From NCBI GenBank assembly GCA_905331475.1, contig CAJNYU010002347.1, positions 1 to 64,000 on the forward strand: a DNA stretch of 64,000 bases, in the 5' to 3' direction. Source of the DNA: Rotaria socialis (taxonomy: Eukaryota > Rotifera > Eurotatoria > Philodinida > Philodinidae). Under the pieces are notes generated by a model that worked only from the letters and a program-made list of their open reading frames with translations, did not search any database and was not told the origin of the DNA. The position numbers and the translations under genes were made by a program. Positions 11,208 to 22,900 of this stretch are shown piece by piece; within the stretch, counting starts at the first letter, position 1, and each line of letters begins with the position of its first letter.

Positions 11208-11502
11208 TTATGCGTCACTTGGAGTTGTTGTTGCAGTTGGACATTTGCAACCATCAGTTTTGCATTCTTCTTTATCACAGCTTGGTTCTAAAAGTTATTC
11301 AATTTTAAAGATTGATAACTTTAATCAAAAAAATCGTACTCGGCTTATTACATAAGTCGCAGTTCTCGTCACATGTGCATTCGCCTGTTTTGATGCATTC
11401 TTCTTTGCATGTGCATTTTCCAGCTAGAGAAAAGAATCATGCTTAGGTAACAAAAGAAAGAATTCTATCATGGAATTACATACCTTCACAAGGGCACGGC
11501 AT
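11208..11502 (-). CDS. Metallothionein-like cysteine-rich protein
   Basis: Three tiny exons: 11502-11484, 11423-11340, 11287-11208; 60 aa with 13 cysteines. It begins MPCPCEAGKCTCKEEC, continues with GECTCDENCDLC and ends with CKTDGCKCP plus a Thr-rich tail. Cys-X-Cys pairs, Lys richness and the near absence of aromatic residues are metallothionein hallmarks. Such proteins bind Zn, Cd and Cu in the cytosol as thiolate clusters. The spacing matches no vertebrate class exactly, so this is a lineage-specific metallothionein. The second intron is set by frame: donor A|GTACG at 11339; the alternative GTAATA donor would create a stop. A TATA tract lies 77 bp upstream. It is tail-to-tail with the CD225 gene. 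Confidence 0.85.
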
Positions 11503-12004
11503 TGTATTTTATATTAAAGAAAAGTTGTGTTCGTTTGAAAAAAAAACTAGGTGTGATAGATCTTAAGAATCGTTACGGCATATATATATATACGTGCAGG
11601 ACTCAGGAAAATCGTTCATCAACAGAAGAAAGAGGGGTGTGAGTACATGGGGGTGCCTGTTTGTTCTCATGACAAACAGAGGTGCGCCAATGTTTTTGTC
11701 ACCTGCATTACTGATATCATAGTATGATGATCTTTTTCGTCTTCGTAAAAAAGATATTCGTTTATCTCTAATTATCTATTTAAGGAAAAGAATATTACGT
11801 CGTTTCAAGTTTATTTTATCAAATAATTTGCTTTTCTTTAATAAACACAAAACAAGAATAGAATGAAAATGTTCCCGATGATCATCAATGGTAACTAGAA
11901 TATAACCAACTAATATAACAAGCGAAAAGAAGAAAAAAGACAGAATAAGTAACAATTACAAAGTAAAACAACCCATGTTAAAAGTTATACATTGCTAATC
12001 TAAT
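11503..12004. other. Metallothionein upstream region
   Basis: About 500 bp. Close to the gene lie a TATA tract and, further up, a G-rich patch around 11630-11700 with an inverted CCAAT (GCGCCAAT on +) and GTGC motifs. Exact metal-response elements (TGCRCNC) were not found by eye. The rest is AT-rich. Confidence 0.45.
11579..11592 (-). promoter_or_regulatory. TATA element of the metallothionein gene
   Basis: An alternating TA tract, 77-90 bp upstream of the ATG at 11502. Placement fits a core promoter with a 5' UTR of about 45-60 nt. Confidence 0.5.
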
Positions 12005-12195
12005 TTATTCATTCGCTTGTCGTTGATTACGTGGATTACTTGCATGAACATAATGATAAGCAACGACCAATAAAAACACCGCTACACCAAGCATATTAGC
12101 ACAAATGCCCAAAACCTATGAGTCAAATCAATATCTATATTAATATTTGAATTCTTAATCAGATTTTATCTCACTTGATCACTTTCGCGAGCCAT
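12005..12195 (-). CDS. OST4: OST4, small subunit of oligosaccharyltransferase
   Basis: Two exons, 12195-12175 (MARESDQ) and 12115-12005, giving 43 aa. The membrane segment [18 protein letters not shown] is nearly identical to human OST4 ANMLGVSLFLLVVLYHYV, and NPRNQ matches NPKKQ. OST4 is a single-span endoplasmic reticulum protein that stabilises the STT3-containing complex for N-glycosylation. Human OST4 is 37 aa. The first coding exon is only 21 nt and the 59-nt intron is phase 0. Confidence 0.93.
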
Positions 12196-12830
12196 TTTTT
12201 TATGAATGTAGTTTCTTGTTTTATTAGTAGTGAGCTGATCTGAAAAAAATGGTGAACTTCATATTTTATGACAAGACTTTAATACTAGAATTCAAATTTG
12301 TAGTTAAATATTCTTTACTTTTCGTCATTCTATCATTTCAAAAGTAGTTTGAACGAAGATAATGCCGTAATCATTATTTCTAGATTTGAACTCAAATGAA
12401 CTGTCACGTTCATCTCTTTTTTTTAGATCAATGAATTCTTTTAAAACTGTTGTTAGAGAAACAAAAATCTGAGCATAAGTCGGTATCATAAATATTTGAT
12501 GAATTGTATGAAAGTTGGTGCTTTTCGTTGTATTATCAGCAATGAGCAAGCTAATAAAAAAATAAACGAATCATTAATGTGACACGCTGACTTATGAATG
12601 ATTTTAAAAATTGACTTAAAATCAGTATAAATCACCCATAGAAAAAATAAATAGAGAAATTAAAAAAATTATTTCAATAAAAAAATCTAAGAATATTAAA
12701 TATGAGGTCGCCACAGTAGAATTTTATTTTAAAAGAAAAAAAAATAAACAAATACCAGACCCCCATTAATCACTTCACTGTCTTATTACGTACTGTTTGC
12801 TGTTGTTGTCTCATTAGCTAGTATTCGATT
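12196..12830. other. Divergent promoter region between OST4 (-) and p23 (+)
   Basis: About 630 bp between two starts in opposite directions. AT-rich; a 74-codon open frame at 12325-12549 (-) has no recognisable content. Probably holds both promoters. Confidence 0.5.
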
Positions 12831-13563
12831 ATGCCTGAACAAACTCAAATCCCGCGTGTACTTTGGGCTCAACAACATGAACATATTCTGTTGACCATTG
12901 CTGTGCCAGATATTGAAAAAGTTGATGTGAAATTCGAAGAAGATTCAGTATCATTTCAAGGTCATTCATCATCAAATCCTAAAGGGTTAAATGCTTATGC
13001 AGTTAAAATTGATCTATACGAAAAGATCGATCCAGAAACGAGTAAATATGAAATTATCGGCCAAAAATTCTGGCGATTATTGTTAAAGAAGAAAGATGCT
13101 AAGGGTGCTTTTTGGCCACGTTTAACAAAAGATAAATCACGTTTACATTGGTTACAGACCGATTTTGATCATTGGAAAGATGAAGATGAAAGTGACGATG
13201 AAAAGGCTGGACCAGCTGGTAACTTTCAAGATATGTTTTCTGGAGGTAATGAAAATTTTATTAATTTTAATTTTGTTTTATTCATTTATTAATTTTATTG
13301 TTTAAGGCATGGGTGGGATGCCCGGGATGGGAGGCATGGGAGGTATGCCCGGGATGATGGGCGGGATGCCTGGTATGGGCATGGGTGGGATGCCTGGTAT
13401 GGGTATGGGTGGTGATGATGAAGATGAAGAAGAAGATTATGATGATGAAGAAGAAGCATCACCAGAGACGAATGGACAAGAATCGAAGAAATCTAATGAT
13501 GAACCTATTCCAACAACAAGCACAGGCGGAGAAGCAACAGATTCCAAGGAACAATCAGCATAG
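12831..13563 (+). CDS. PTGES3: p23/Sba1-type HSP90 co-chaperone
   Basis: Two exons, 12831-13245 and 13307-13563, 223 aa; intron phase 1. Residues 1-110 form the CS domain (RVLWAQQHEHILLTIAVPD, VSFQGHS, NAYAVKIDLYEKID). The p23 signature WPRLTKDKSRLHWLQTDFDH is followed by WKDEDESDDE, the segment that docks on the ATP-closed HSP90 dimer. After NFQDMF comes an insert of GMGGMPGMGG-type repeats of about 36 residues, then the acidic tail (DDEDEEEDYDDEEE). p23 stabilises client-bound HSP90 in cytosol and nucleus. Human p23 is 160 aa; the extra length is the Gly/Met block, which starts right at the exon 2 boundary. Confidence 0.93.
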
Positions 13564-14062
13564 ACTAATTTTTTTCTTATGTCTCGTTGTCTTTCTAAAG
13601 TTGTCCGTCCATAGGCGTAATGATTCACTGTTAGTTTTTCGTATTTTATTGTTTCACAATCATGTCATTCCAAACGGAAAACTAACATGATATAAACAAG
13701 AACAGCAACAACAACAACAACAACAACAATCTATGTTTTTGTTTTCGTTAGTAAAAAAAGATTGATCGCTCCAATTTAATCACACTAAAGATCATAGATT
13801 GTTTTATTAAAATCAGCTACGTTTTTAATACACGCGTTTTTAGCATTTAAGATTCGAAATTCTGAGACTCTAAAATAATGACTCATTTGCTAGTAGTCTC
13901 TAGAGCTATATCACATAGAAATTAAACTATATCGTAAAGCAGCCATTCAACTTTAGTAAATCGAAGTATTGTAAAGATAAATATGAACATAATTGTATCT
14001 CGCAAAAAAGAAAACAAATAAGTATAAACTTGTCATCTATTTGACTATTTTCTAGATTGATC
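13564..14062. other. Intergenic between p23 and DJ-1-like gene
   Basis: About 500 bp. It holds the p23 3' UTR with an AAC trinucleotide repeat at 13702-13730. Just before the next ATG is a pyrimidine tract ending TTTTCTAG at about 14049-14055, which could serve as a splice or trans-splice acceptor. Confidence 0.5.
13702..13730. repeat. (CAA)n microsatellite
   Basis: About nine CAA/AAC units in the presumed 3' UTR of the p23 gene. Confidence 0.85.
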
Positions 14063-14644
14063 ATGGCACCGAAAAAGATTTTAATGATTGTTGGGGATTT
14101 CGTTGAAGATTATGAAGTGATGGTTCCTTATCAAGCTCTTCTCATGGTGGGCCATCACGTTGATGTCGTATGTCCTGGTAAAAAAGCAAACGACACAGTA
14201 GCAACTGCTGTACACGATTTCGAACAAGAACAAACATATACAGAAAAACGTGGTCACAATTTTACATTGACAGCAGCATTTTCATCAGTCAAATCGACAG
14301 ATTATGATGCATTAGTAATACCTGGTGGACGTGCACCTGAATATCTTCGATTAGATAAAGAAGTTCGCGATCTTGTACGTGAATTTGATGATAGTAAAAA
14401 ACCTATCGCAAGTATCTGTCACGGTCTTCAACTACTTGCTGTTTCTGTCGTTCTTAGTGGCCGTAAAGTTACGGGATATAAAGCAGTCGGGCCAGATCTT
14501 GTTTTAGCTGGTGCAAATTATGTTGAAGTTGATGTCACTGAGGTAGTCGTCGATGGTAATTTGGTTACATCACCTGCTTGGCCGGGTCACCCAAAATGGC
14601 TTGCTGAATTTCTTAAATTGCTCGGCACAACAATTAATCTATAG
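14063..14644 (+). CDS. DJ-1/PfpI-family protein (class I glutamine amidotransferase-like)
   Basis: A single 582-nt exon, 193 aa. KKILMIVGDFVEDYE carries the conserved acidic residue of the family site. DALVIPGGRAPEYLR is followed by KPIASICHGLQLLA with the nucleophile elbow Cys119-His120, and the protein ends with GNLVTSPAWPGHPKWLAEFL. This is the PfpI/YhbO/plant DJ-1D subtype rather than animal Parkinson-type DJ-1. Relatives are described as deglycases, glyoxalases or peptidases; the substrate cannot be told from sequence. The gene has no intron in a neighbourhood where almost every gene has several, and its PfpI-like sequence is more bacterial or plant in style, so horizontal acquisition is plausible but unproven. 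Confidence 0.88.
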   Translation: MAPKKILMIVGDFVEDYEVMVPYQALLMVGHHVDVVCPGKKANDTVATAVHDFEQEQTYTEKRGHNFTLTAAFSSVKSTDYDALVIPGGRAPEYLRLDKEVRDLVREFDDSKKPIASICHGLQLLAVSVVLSGRKVTGYKAVGPDLVLAGANYVEVDVTEVVVDGNLVTSPAWPGHPKWLAEFLKLLGTTINL

Positions 14645-14807
14645 GAATGAAAAGCAATGATGTTCTATTATACTTATCACATCTTTTTTTTTGTAGTTCT
14701 AGTCACCTATTACAAAGTAAATAAATCAGCGTCTAAATCTTTTTCTTAATTTTAAACTTTATTAACACGGGCAAATAAAAACAAGACATATGATTCTGTT
14801 TTAGAGC

Positions 14808-15032
14808 ATGTCCACTACTGATAATTCAAGCAACATTAAAACAAGTACGACGCCAGCAAGTACAGAAAATGAATTAGACGATCTTGTATCACAACTTCGA
14901 CAAACCATTAATAAAACTGGTTGGCTTGCACAGAATACTTCTGCTAAATGGGAAGCAGAAAATCCGGATTTAGCTAAACAATGGCGTGAAGCTATAAAAA
15001 CGAGTGCCACTAGTGATTCTACCGAACAATAA
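14808..15032 (+). CDS. Small hydrophilic protein, unknown
   Basis: Single open frame of 74 aa, 163 bp after the DJ-1-like stop. The ATG directly follows CTGTTTTAGAGC, an acceptor-like sequence. The N-terminal third is Ser/Thr-rich. The rest is amphipathic (DDLVSQLRQTINKTGWLAQN) with KWEAENPDLAKQWREAIK, so a short helical protein is likely. No signal peptide or membrane segment; no family recognised. An AATAAAA motif follows at about 15066. It could be a separate gene or share a polycistronic unit with the DJ-1-like gene. Confidence 0.55.
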   Translation: MSTTDNSSNIKTSTTPASTENELDDLVSQLRQTINKTGWLAQNTSAKWEAENPDLAKQWREAIKTSATSDSTEQ

Positions 15033-16574
15033 ATTTATAGTTCATTGTGTCAGATTTGTTTTAAAGAATAAAAAATAATCGAGAAATGATTTGAGATCAT
15101 ATTAAAATATTGTATATTGTCGGATACTTTTCATGGTAGACCGCTCAACGTTGAAATGATGTAGATCATAACAACTGCCTTTTTTGCAGCTCATCATGTC
15201 CAGTGAGCAATACTCGGAAATTCACTTGAGATTTTCTTAGAATTAAACATAACGGCAAATAAATAGCCAAGAACAAAGTTCGAATACTCACGACCTACCT
15301 TCGATATTCCTATTTTTTTTCAGCCCTATAATCATACCAATATCATCGCTTCTTTATCTTATTATTCGGAAAAAAAAATCGTTACAAACATAGACAAATA
15401 GAAAAAAAAAGGGGAACGACACATGTACTAAATCGCAAACAAAAGGGAGAATATAATCAACACCGTGACATACAAAGACAAATGAAAAAAATCAAATTAA
15501 AGATTATATTAATTAATACCAATGACAAAATTCTGGAAAATTGAGACACATGTAGGAAAAAAAATCATAAATCAATACATACATAAACCAACAAAACGAA
15601 ATTAAAAAGAAGGCTATGTCCAATCGTCAAAAAACAAAGAAAAAACAAATGCTCGTTCATTTATGAATCGAGCAAATCATAAAAATGATACTGTTCAGTA
15701 GAGAAAAATCAAACTCACACCCTCAAATGTACGCAGACGCGGATATACGAAACGGATTGATATAAATCGAGTTCACACCTAGTTTGAAGACAAGAACAAA
15801 ATCTATTTTAAACAGCACTGCTCAATGAGGTGACTATTAGAACAAGAAAGAAAACGAAGAACAGGTTTTTGTACAAAAGTATTTTTGATGCGCTCATCAT
15901 TAGAAAGTTTGTTGCAGCAACGAACGTTAAAAACGAGCACGCACCACAGTCAAGTTTTTTTCAACAGAAGAAAATGAAACGGAGTTTTGACAATGAAATC
16001 CCTGATCGAAAAAACAACGACAAATTTTTGAGGTAACAACAAAAAAAAATGCGCAGAAATACTTAATGCAAAAAAGAAAAGAAAATGGCAAGTCACTTCT
16101 TTCATTCAAAAATGAAGCTCAATTTTGGATTTTTCTTTCGATCGAAACGAAATTATGATAATTGTATTATTCGTGTACGTAAAATGTTTGTTTAATCTTT
16201 TTTTTTTATCACGAAAACAAGAGATTCAACAGACAATTAAAAACAATAGTATCTATTTTAAGGGTCTCTACGAGGATCATCCTGTATATACATAAATGGC
16301 TTTAAAAGAAACTGCTAAGCAGATGAATATTTTTTCTATGTTTTGTTTTCTGTCTTTTAAAAGACACGCTGAGCAAACGCACAAGATAACGACGACAACG
16401 ATGATGATGGCAAGTTGATTTTTTTCTTTTGCGTTTAGAACACGAGAGAACGAAAAATAAGAAATAATAGATAGATAGTTGCACAGTTAGCAGTAGATAA
16501 GAAAAAGTCCCTGAAGAAATAATCAGAAAAAAAACATAACCTGCACCTAGCAGTAGTAGTAGCAACCACCACCA
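15033..16574. other. Intergenic, A-rich
   Basis: About 1.5 kb of strongly A-rich DNA between the 74-aa gene and the 3' end of FoxO. Short open frames at 15830-16109 and 16302-16565 have no domain content. The right part is probably FoxO 3' UTR. Confidence 0.5.
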
Positions 16575-18224
16575 CTAGATTGAACATGCAGATGAAACAA
16601 GAGCAGCAGGTGTACTTGATGGTCGGCTTAAAGAATTGGTACTTGATTGATGATGAACATCATTTTGATCCGGTGATGATGATATAGATGTTAATGGTGA
16701 TAACGATGAAATATCATTTGAATTGAGTAAAACAGGTACAGGATTATGACTATTCGATCGAACGCTATTTCTATGATGAGGTGTGTTGGACGATGATTGA
16801 TGTTCGTCATCATCATCATCATCGTCATCCTCATCTTCAATGATACCAGTTTCTTCATCTGTTGAATAATCCATTGGTTCCGGTAATGATTTATCATTAG
16901 TTGAATGTTGTTGTTGTTGTTGTTGTTGTTCATGCTGTTCTTGTTGTTGTAAAATTCTTCGAAGTATTGTACGCGCATTTAACAAACGCTTATTATCTAT
17001 TGAAGCATTAGTTGATGAAACCGTACATTTACTTGTTAAAAAACTTGATAATTGAGCATTATTATTATTATTATTATTATGCGATTGCACTTGTTGTTGA
17101 TTGTGAAGTGCAATCGCTTTTAAAACTTTTAATGGAACACCCATTGAAAGAAGTTCTTCATAGTTTTTTTCATTTAATCCTAAAAATTGTTGTTTTAATT
17201 TTTGTTCGTCCTCGTCATTGATAATCGACGAATTCGATGATATTTCGATTAATGTTCGATCTTCTTCTTCATCACTATTCATTTCAGCAGCTGCCAATGG
17301 CATTGCTCTACTCATTATTGAGCCGTGTTCATCATCACGATTGATTGCTTTACTTTTTCCACGGTCATCTTGATTATTATTATTAAGATCTTTTAGACGT
17401 TCTTCATCAAGCATTTGATAGAATTTTGAACGTTTTTTTGGTGGCATTTTACGTATACGTTCCATAAGATCATCGACATAACCGCCAACTGAATTCAATG
17501 CTAATTGTTGATTATCGTCGACGTCCATATCATTGCCGTTCGAATTGATTTTTGTTAAGCGTTGTTTCAAATGACTTTTACCATTTTTAGAATTATAATA
17601 ACATGACGATGATGATGCTTCGGATGTTATTGATGATCCTGAGCCTGTACGAGTCGATGATGATGTGGGTGGTGATTGACGACTTGTCGCTAAACCTGAT
17701 TCATAACCACTTGATGCATTTGATGTCGACTATAGAAGAAGAAGAAAAAAAAATAAAAATTAATCTTTGTTTTCTTTTTTTTTTCAAAGAAGATCTATAT
17801 ATCATACGGAATCTTTTCTTGGCGGGATATATTCATCGCTTTCATCATCACTTGGCCCACCATGGCTTGTTGTTGATGAAAATCCACTGGAACGTCGTCG
17901 ATAGTTATGATAAACTGCAGCAAGCATATCAGCTTGTTGCTGTTGTTGTGGGTTGAGCGCTGCTGAACCATTATTTTGAGGATTTCTTTGTCTTACTATA
18001 TTTGCTGATGGTATAGAACCATTCATCGCATTTGAATATGACGAATGCATTAATTTATAACGCGGATCATTTCTATACTGAAGTTGTTCATCAAGAGAAT
18101 TATTTGTAGATACATTTTTCAATGCCTCAGTGTTTAAATATGAAGACATTTTATTATGATTTACATTATTTGTATTAGCACGATTAATATAATTTTGAAG
18201 TTCATTGATAGAGTTATTGGACGT

Positions 18225-18259
<35 letters not shown>

Positions 18260-19949
18260 GCTGTTGATGATGATATTGTTGTTGTTGATGAGCTTGAGCA
18301 GCAGCTTGAACAGCAGCATGCCAAAATTTCGTTTGTGCTAATAGTTTATTTTGAGCTGCAACAGCTGAAGAATATGTGGGTGGTGAACTACCACGTCTTT
18401 GTAATGCTGGAGGTAAATTATTCATATCGGAACTAATGCGGGTATTTATAGGTGGAGGCGGTGCTGATGGCATATACGTTGAACGTTGTTGATTAACTAT
18501 ATTTTTATTTGAATTTAATGATTGATGTTGATTTGTATTATACGATTGTGATTGTTGTCTATAGGAAGATAAAAGCCATTCAGCATGTTGCTGCTGCTGC
18601 TGCTGTTGCTGTTGTTGTTGTTGTTGTTGTTGTTTATAACGATCTGCTCCGAGTGCAACTTTTTTTGGAATCGGAAGACCTGATTCATGTGTATACGGTG
18701 TTGTATTATGTCGATGGGATAAAGATGTTGTTGGTTGTGTTGCAGATTGTTGTTGTTGTTGCTGCTGCTGTTGGTGTTGTTTTTGTTTATTTATCATAAC
18801 TGCTGTAGCTGCTTGAGAATTTAAAAATGCTCGATAGGCAGCAGGATCAGTAACTCCAGCTGACATCATGGCAGCAGCAACTGACAATTGGTTTAATGTT
18901 GGTGATGAGCCATTACTATGTGAATGTTCATTTAATAAACGAGTAGGTTTTGTAACAGATATTGCCGAATGACGATGGTAATTATTCGTTGAAGATGTTG
19001 TTGACGATGAATTAGATTCTAAATTCTGTTCAGAATTGTGTGATAATGTTGATGAAGAGTTAAGATTTGAAACGGCTACAGCTGCGGCTGCGGCTGCTGC
19101 AGCAGCAGCACGTTTTCGTTTTAAACTATATTTTTTATACGGTGAATTGTTTTTAAATGATGGATTTATTGTCCAAACATATTTAACTGGACCTTTTGAT
19201 AATGATGATATAATAGGTACACGTATAAATTGATTGTGTAAAGATAAATTATGTCGAATTGAATTCTATAGAGACAAAGAAAAAAGTCAGTTTACCATAG
19301 TATACAAAAAAGAAAGAAGAAAAACGTGTTTTTTCTTTTCTTCTAATATTTCTTAAATAATTACCTTCCATCCCCAACTTGTTTTAGCGTCGATTTTATC
19401 TTTAAAATATGGTACAAATTTAATAATCCATTCATAAACTTCATTTAATGTTAAACGTTTCCATGGACTACTGTCAATAGCACGTGTAATCAATTGAGCA
19501 TAGGATAGGTTACCCCATGGATTACGATAAGTTTTATTTATACCAATGCCAAGTTCTTGTATAACTGTTTTAGCCAAACGTTTATCATATTCAGCAAATA
19601 TATCACGTTTTTCCCTTCGATGACGTGGCCATGTATTAAAACGTAAACGATCACGATGGACATTATTAACAGAACCAGTTGAATCGGATGGTGAAGTACT
19701 ATACGAAAAACGTCTACGAGTTGGACGATGAGGCGTTGTTGCTTGAGATGTTCGGGTTATTGAGGGTGTTGGCGATGGTGATCGATCTGTGTAAACATTT
19801 CGATGACACATTGTATCTGGTGGCGAATCAACTATTAATGATGAATAATCGCCATTACTTGATGGAATATAATGATGATTCGATAGTTCGTCATCGTTGT
19901 CATCATCAACAACGACTGGTACATCAATAGGTTGACGAGAATGATGCAT
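16575..19949 (-). CDS. foxo: FoxO forkhead transcription factor, glutamine-rich
   Basis: Three exons: 19949-19365, 19265-17808, 17729-16575; 1065 aa. RLRFNTWP (Thr106) matches the first Akt/14-3-3 site of FOXO (RPRSCTWP). The forkhead domain begins RNPWGNLSYAQLITRAI, continues with RLTLNEVYEWI and PYFKDK and, across the splice, WKNSIRHNLSLHNQF; wing 1 is divergent (SSLSKGPVKYVW). The basic end of the domain reads LKRKRAAAA where FOXO has RRRAAS, so the second Akt serine is lost in a polyalanine run. The rest is low complexity: long polyQ blocks, Ser/Asn-rich stretches and acidic runs. FoxO controls stress, metabolic and longevity genes downstream of insulin/Akt. A good acceptor (ACATTTCCAG) ends at 20012 and a 14-codon upstream frame precedes the start. 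Confidence 0.92.
18225..18260. repeat. CAA/CAG (polyQ) repeat in FoxO
   Basis: TTG repeat on +, encoding glutamines on the minus strand, near the middle of FoxO. Confidence 0.9.
18586..18633. repeat. Mixed CAG/CAA polyQ repeat in FoxO
   Basis: About 16 CTG/TTG units on + (CAG/CAA on the coding strand), one of several polyQ tracts in FoxO exon 2; others lie at 18749-18783 and 16909-16949. Confidence 0.9.
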
Positions 19950-22900
19950 GGTCGGCACTACTTACTATCTGACCATTTGGCCGCCAATGACTACTAACTT
20001 ACAAAGCATCTGGAAATGTAAAAAAAATGAGAAAAAAAAGAAACGGCCAAAAGAAATTCATCGTCTTTTTTTCTCGTGGGAACCATATGGTGTATGTATG
20101 CATGAACGCATGAGTGTGTGTATTGATCGAAAAATATAACCATTGCAATTACGTAAGAAATATTATAGGAAAGAGAGTTCAACTTCTCTGGGGTCTCTCG
20201 AAATGGATATAGTAAAAATGTCACCCTTAGCTGCACTACTGGCAGAAGAAGAGAAAAAGGGAGCGAAGAAGAAAAAAAGTTGACCCTTCTACCTTCTATC
20301 GCTCGCTTGTGCGCACTCGTTTTTTTTTTGTCTTTTTCTCTCGTATTGCATGCATGGAAACGACGAGAGAGCAAAAACACCATCACAGAGAGCGTCGTCC
20401 GATGATGCATTCCGCCAACGAGCGCGCTCCTCATTTTTTTTTGTTATGTGTTCAAGCGTACGTCGATGCACATTTCTTTCTCATACTTTTTTTTGCGCAT
20501 TGCTTATACGGCGCGGCCGAAAACAAAAGGAGCACGCGACCTCTCTCTCTCTCTCTCGTATTCTTACATATATGCGCAACAAAAGTCATCGTACAATTTA
20601 TTTTTTTTTTATGAGAGCGATAAGCCTGACCGCAAAAGTTTACGACAAGTAACGCATGGCGTCAGAGAGTAAAAAAAAGAAAATCATTTTACGTAAAACA
20701 AAATAGTGTTCAAAGAGCTTACTCATGCTTACAAAGAAGAAGGAGAAGAAGGGGAAAAAAAGAATCTTAAAATATCCTATTAGTTAAATATGTCGGTGAA
20801 AGCAAGAACTTCATATAAACGAATGAAAAATATTGCACAACACATTCATTTTGTTATTCTTTTATTCAGCATATGTCCCACCCCTTTCGCTTTCTTTACA
20901 TCATTATCATCAGCATCATCATCATCATCTCAGAAGAAAAATAAACAAATGTTACTACATATTGTGAACGGATGTACAATATCTGTATTTGAGTACATTC
21001 GGGTGGAAATTAAACAGCAACATTCAAAATTAATTACAAAGTGACATCTGACAAAGAACAAACGATTCATCTAATATGAGAGACTCTCTTGAGTTTATCT
21101 CAATGACTTAAACCAAATGGAAAAACAAGAAGGGAATTGTATTCTATAATGCTAATAGAATAGATTTATGAATAGCAATAGTAAAGGCAATTTCGGACAA
21201 TATAGCACCTAGCAATCAATTGCCTGATGTTTGTTTATTTTGTTTGGATAGATATTATCTATACATATCTGTGGTTCTTTGCCGAAAGGACACAGTATAT
21301 GTATATGAGCGAAGAGAAATCATCACATCAATACATCCTATCCTAATGCTTAAAAGTACAAGGCTATTTTCTCTACGTCTTTTTTTCTTTATGTGGTATT
21401 GTCACATTATCGCTGTCGCATCTCGACCAAACGCATGTACGTTTTTTTCTTCCATACAAATATACATACTAGTTATATATATATATGCATCAGATGCGTA
21501 CAAACAGCATCTTTGAGCAGAACAAAAAGCTCTCTTTTGCCTAGTATACACTGACAGCAAAGAAGAAAAAAAACCTAGCTGTTGAATGCGAGAAGCGAAC
21601 AAGGTTGTCAATATTACGTAACGATGAGTGGGCGTATGTATGAGCAAGCGTTCTGTTTTTATTATTGACATAAGATATTATGATATGAAGTATATACGCG
21701 TTCTTCTATTTTCTTGTTTCTATAGTAAAATACACACAACATATGCTTTTTCTCCTCCGCACATACTCTGCTACTAATCAGCAACAGTGATGAATAAGGC
21801 AAAACGAGAAAAACTCGGTATGAAGTACAGATGTTGAACAAATAAACTGTTGTTTTTTTTGCTTATGACTGTTGCTACGTAATGAATCATTAGTCAAAGA
21901 AAAGAAAACAAAATTAATTTTCATAAACAACTATTTTTAGAAATAAAATACTTAAACTAAAATACTCTTCGATCTCACCTAAATGAACACTTGCACTCAT
22001 CCGAAATGAAAAAAATATAAAAACAAAAACAAAAACATATAAAGAATAAATTACTTTTTTTCTATTTATATTCTTTTGCGTTGCTGAGAAATAATCACAT
22101 TGAATAAATAAAAAAAGAAGAAGGAAAAAAAATTTAGAGTACATTTAAAGACATTAATTTTTGAGTCATATAAAATCCACTATGTCATGATTCTTCAGTA
22201 ATATTCGAAGAAAAAAATATAGAAAGTATTAATAAAAAAAAATGCTAATCCGGTTCATGACAACGTCGTGAAATTTTATTTATAATTGAACACCACTAGA
22301 TTAGCGTAGGCTAAAGATTATTATTCTTCAACAACAGTTGTCATTTTCAGAAGAAGAAAAATATAATTAATAATGGGTAAACGCCTACCTCCTATTTTTA
22401 GTTCATATTATCATTCTACAACAGATCTACAACACGCAAGAATAAGAAAAGACATCTAAAGTGAATAAAAGCATGACATTAAAAAAACATTTCTTCGTCT
22501 TCTCGCTTTCTATTCATGTTCTTCTTCCCACGCGCTCAATCCTCAATTTGTTTCACGTCAGTGGCAATTAAATTTAATACAGATTAAATTAATTTTTAAA
22601 TATAAATAACGAGTCAATGTCGTTCTGACACATTCGAGGGTATTATGAACATTATATATATATATATATGTTTGAGATCTTAGAAAACAAGAAAAAAAAC
22701 GATATATTTGAGATAAATAAATGCGCATAGAATTTTGAATTAACCTTCGAACTCAATCTAAGACTTTTTTTCTATCTTATTCTTCTTTCGAAAGATATAC
22801 GATACGCTATTACTTGTTCATCTTACGTAACCATAGATAGAGATGATAGATGGAATGTAATGAACTCAATTTCTATTATCTAGAAAAAACATTCGCCACA

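Noticed and set aside
11329..11340. GTAATA donor in metallothionein exon 2
   Set aside because: Joining it to exon 3 makes an in-frame stop; the GTACG donor eleven bases downstream keeps frame.
16691..19233. Several open frames antisense or out of frame to FoxO, rich in Leu, Val, Met or His
   Set aside because: They are translations of the CAA/CAG and other trinucleotide repeats in other frames; FoxO explains the region.
19994..20652. Five overlapping open frames of 60-146 codons on both strands
   Set aside because: Mutually overlapping, low complexity, no domain and no splice context; likely chance in a C/T- and A-rich promoter region.
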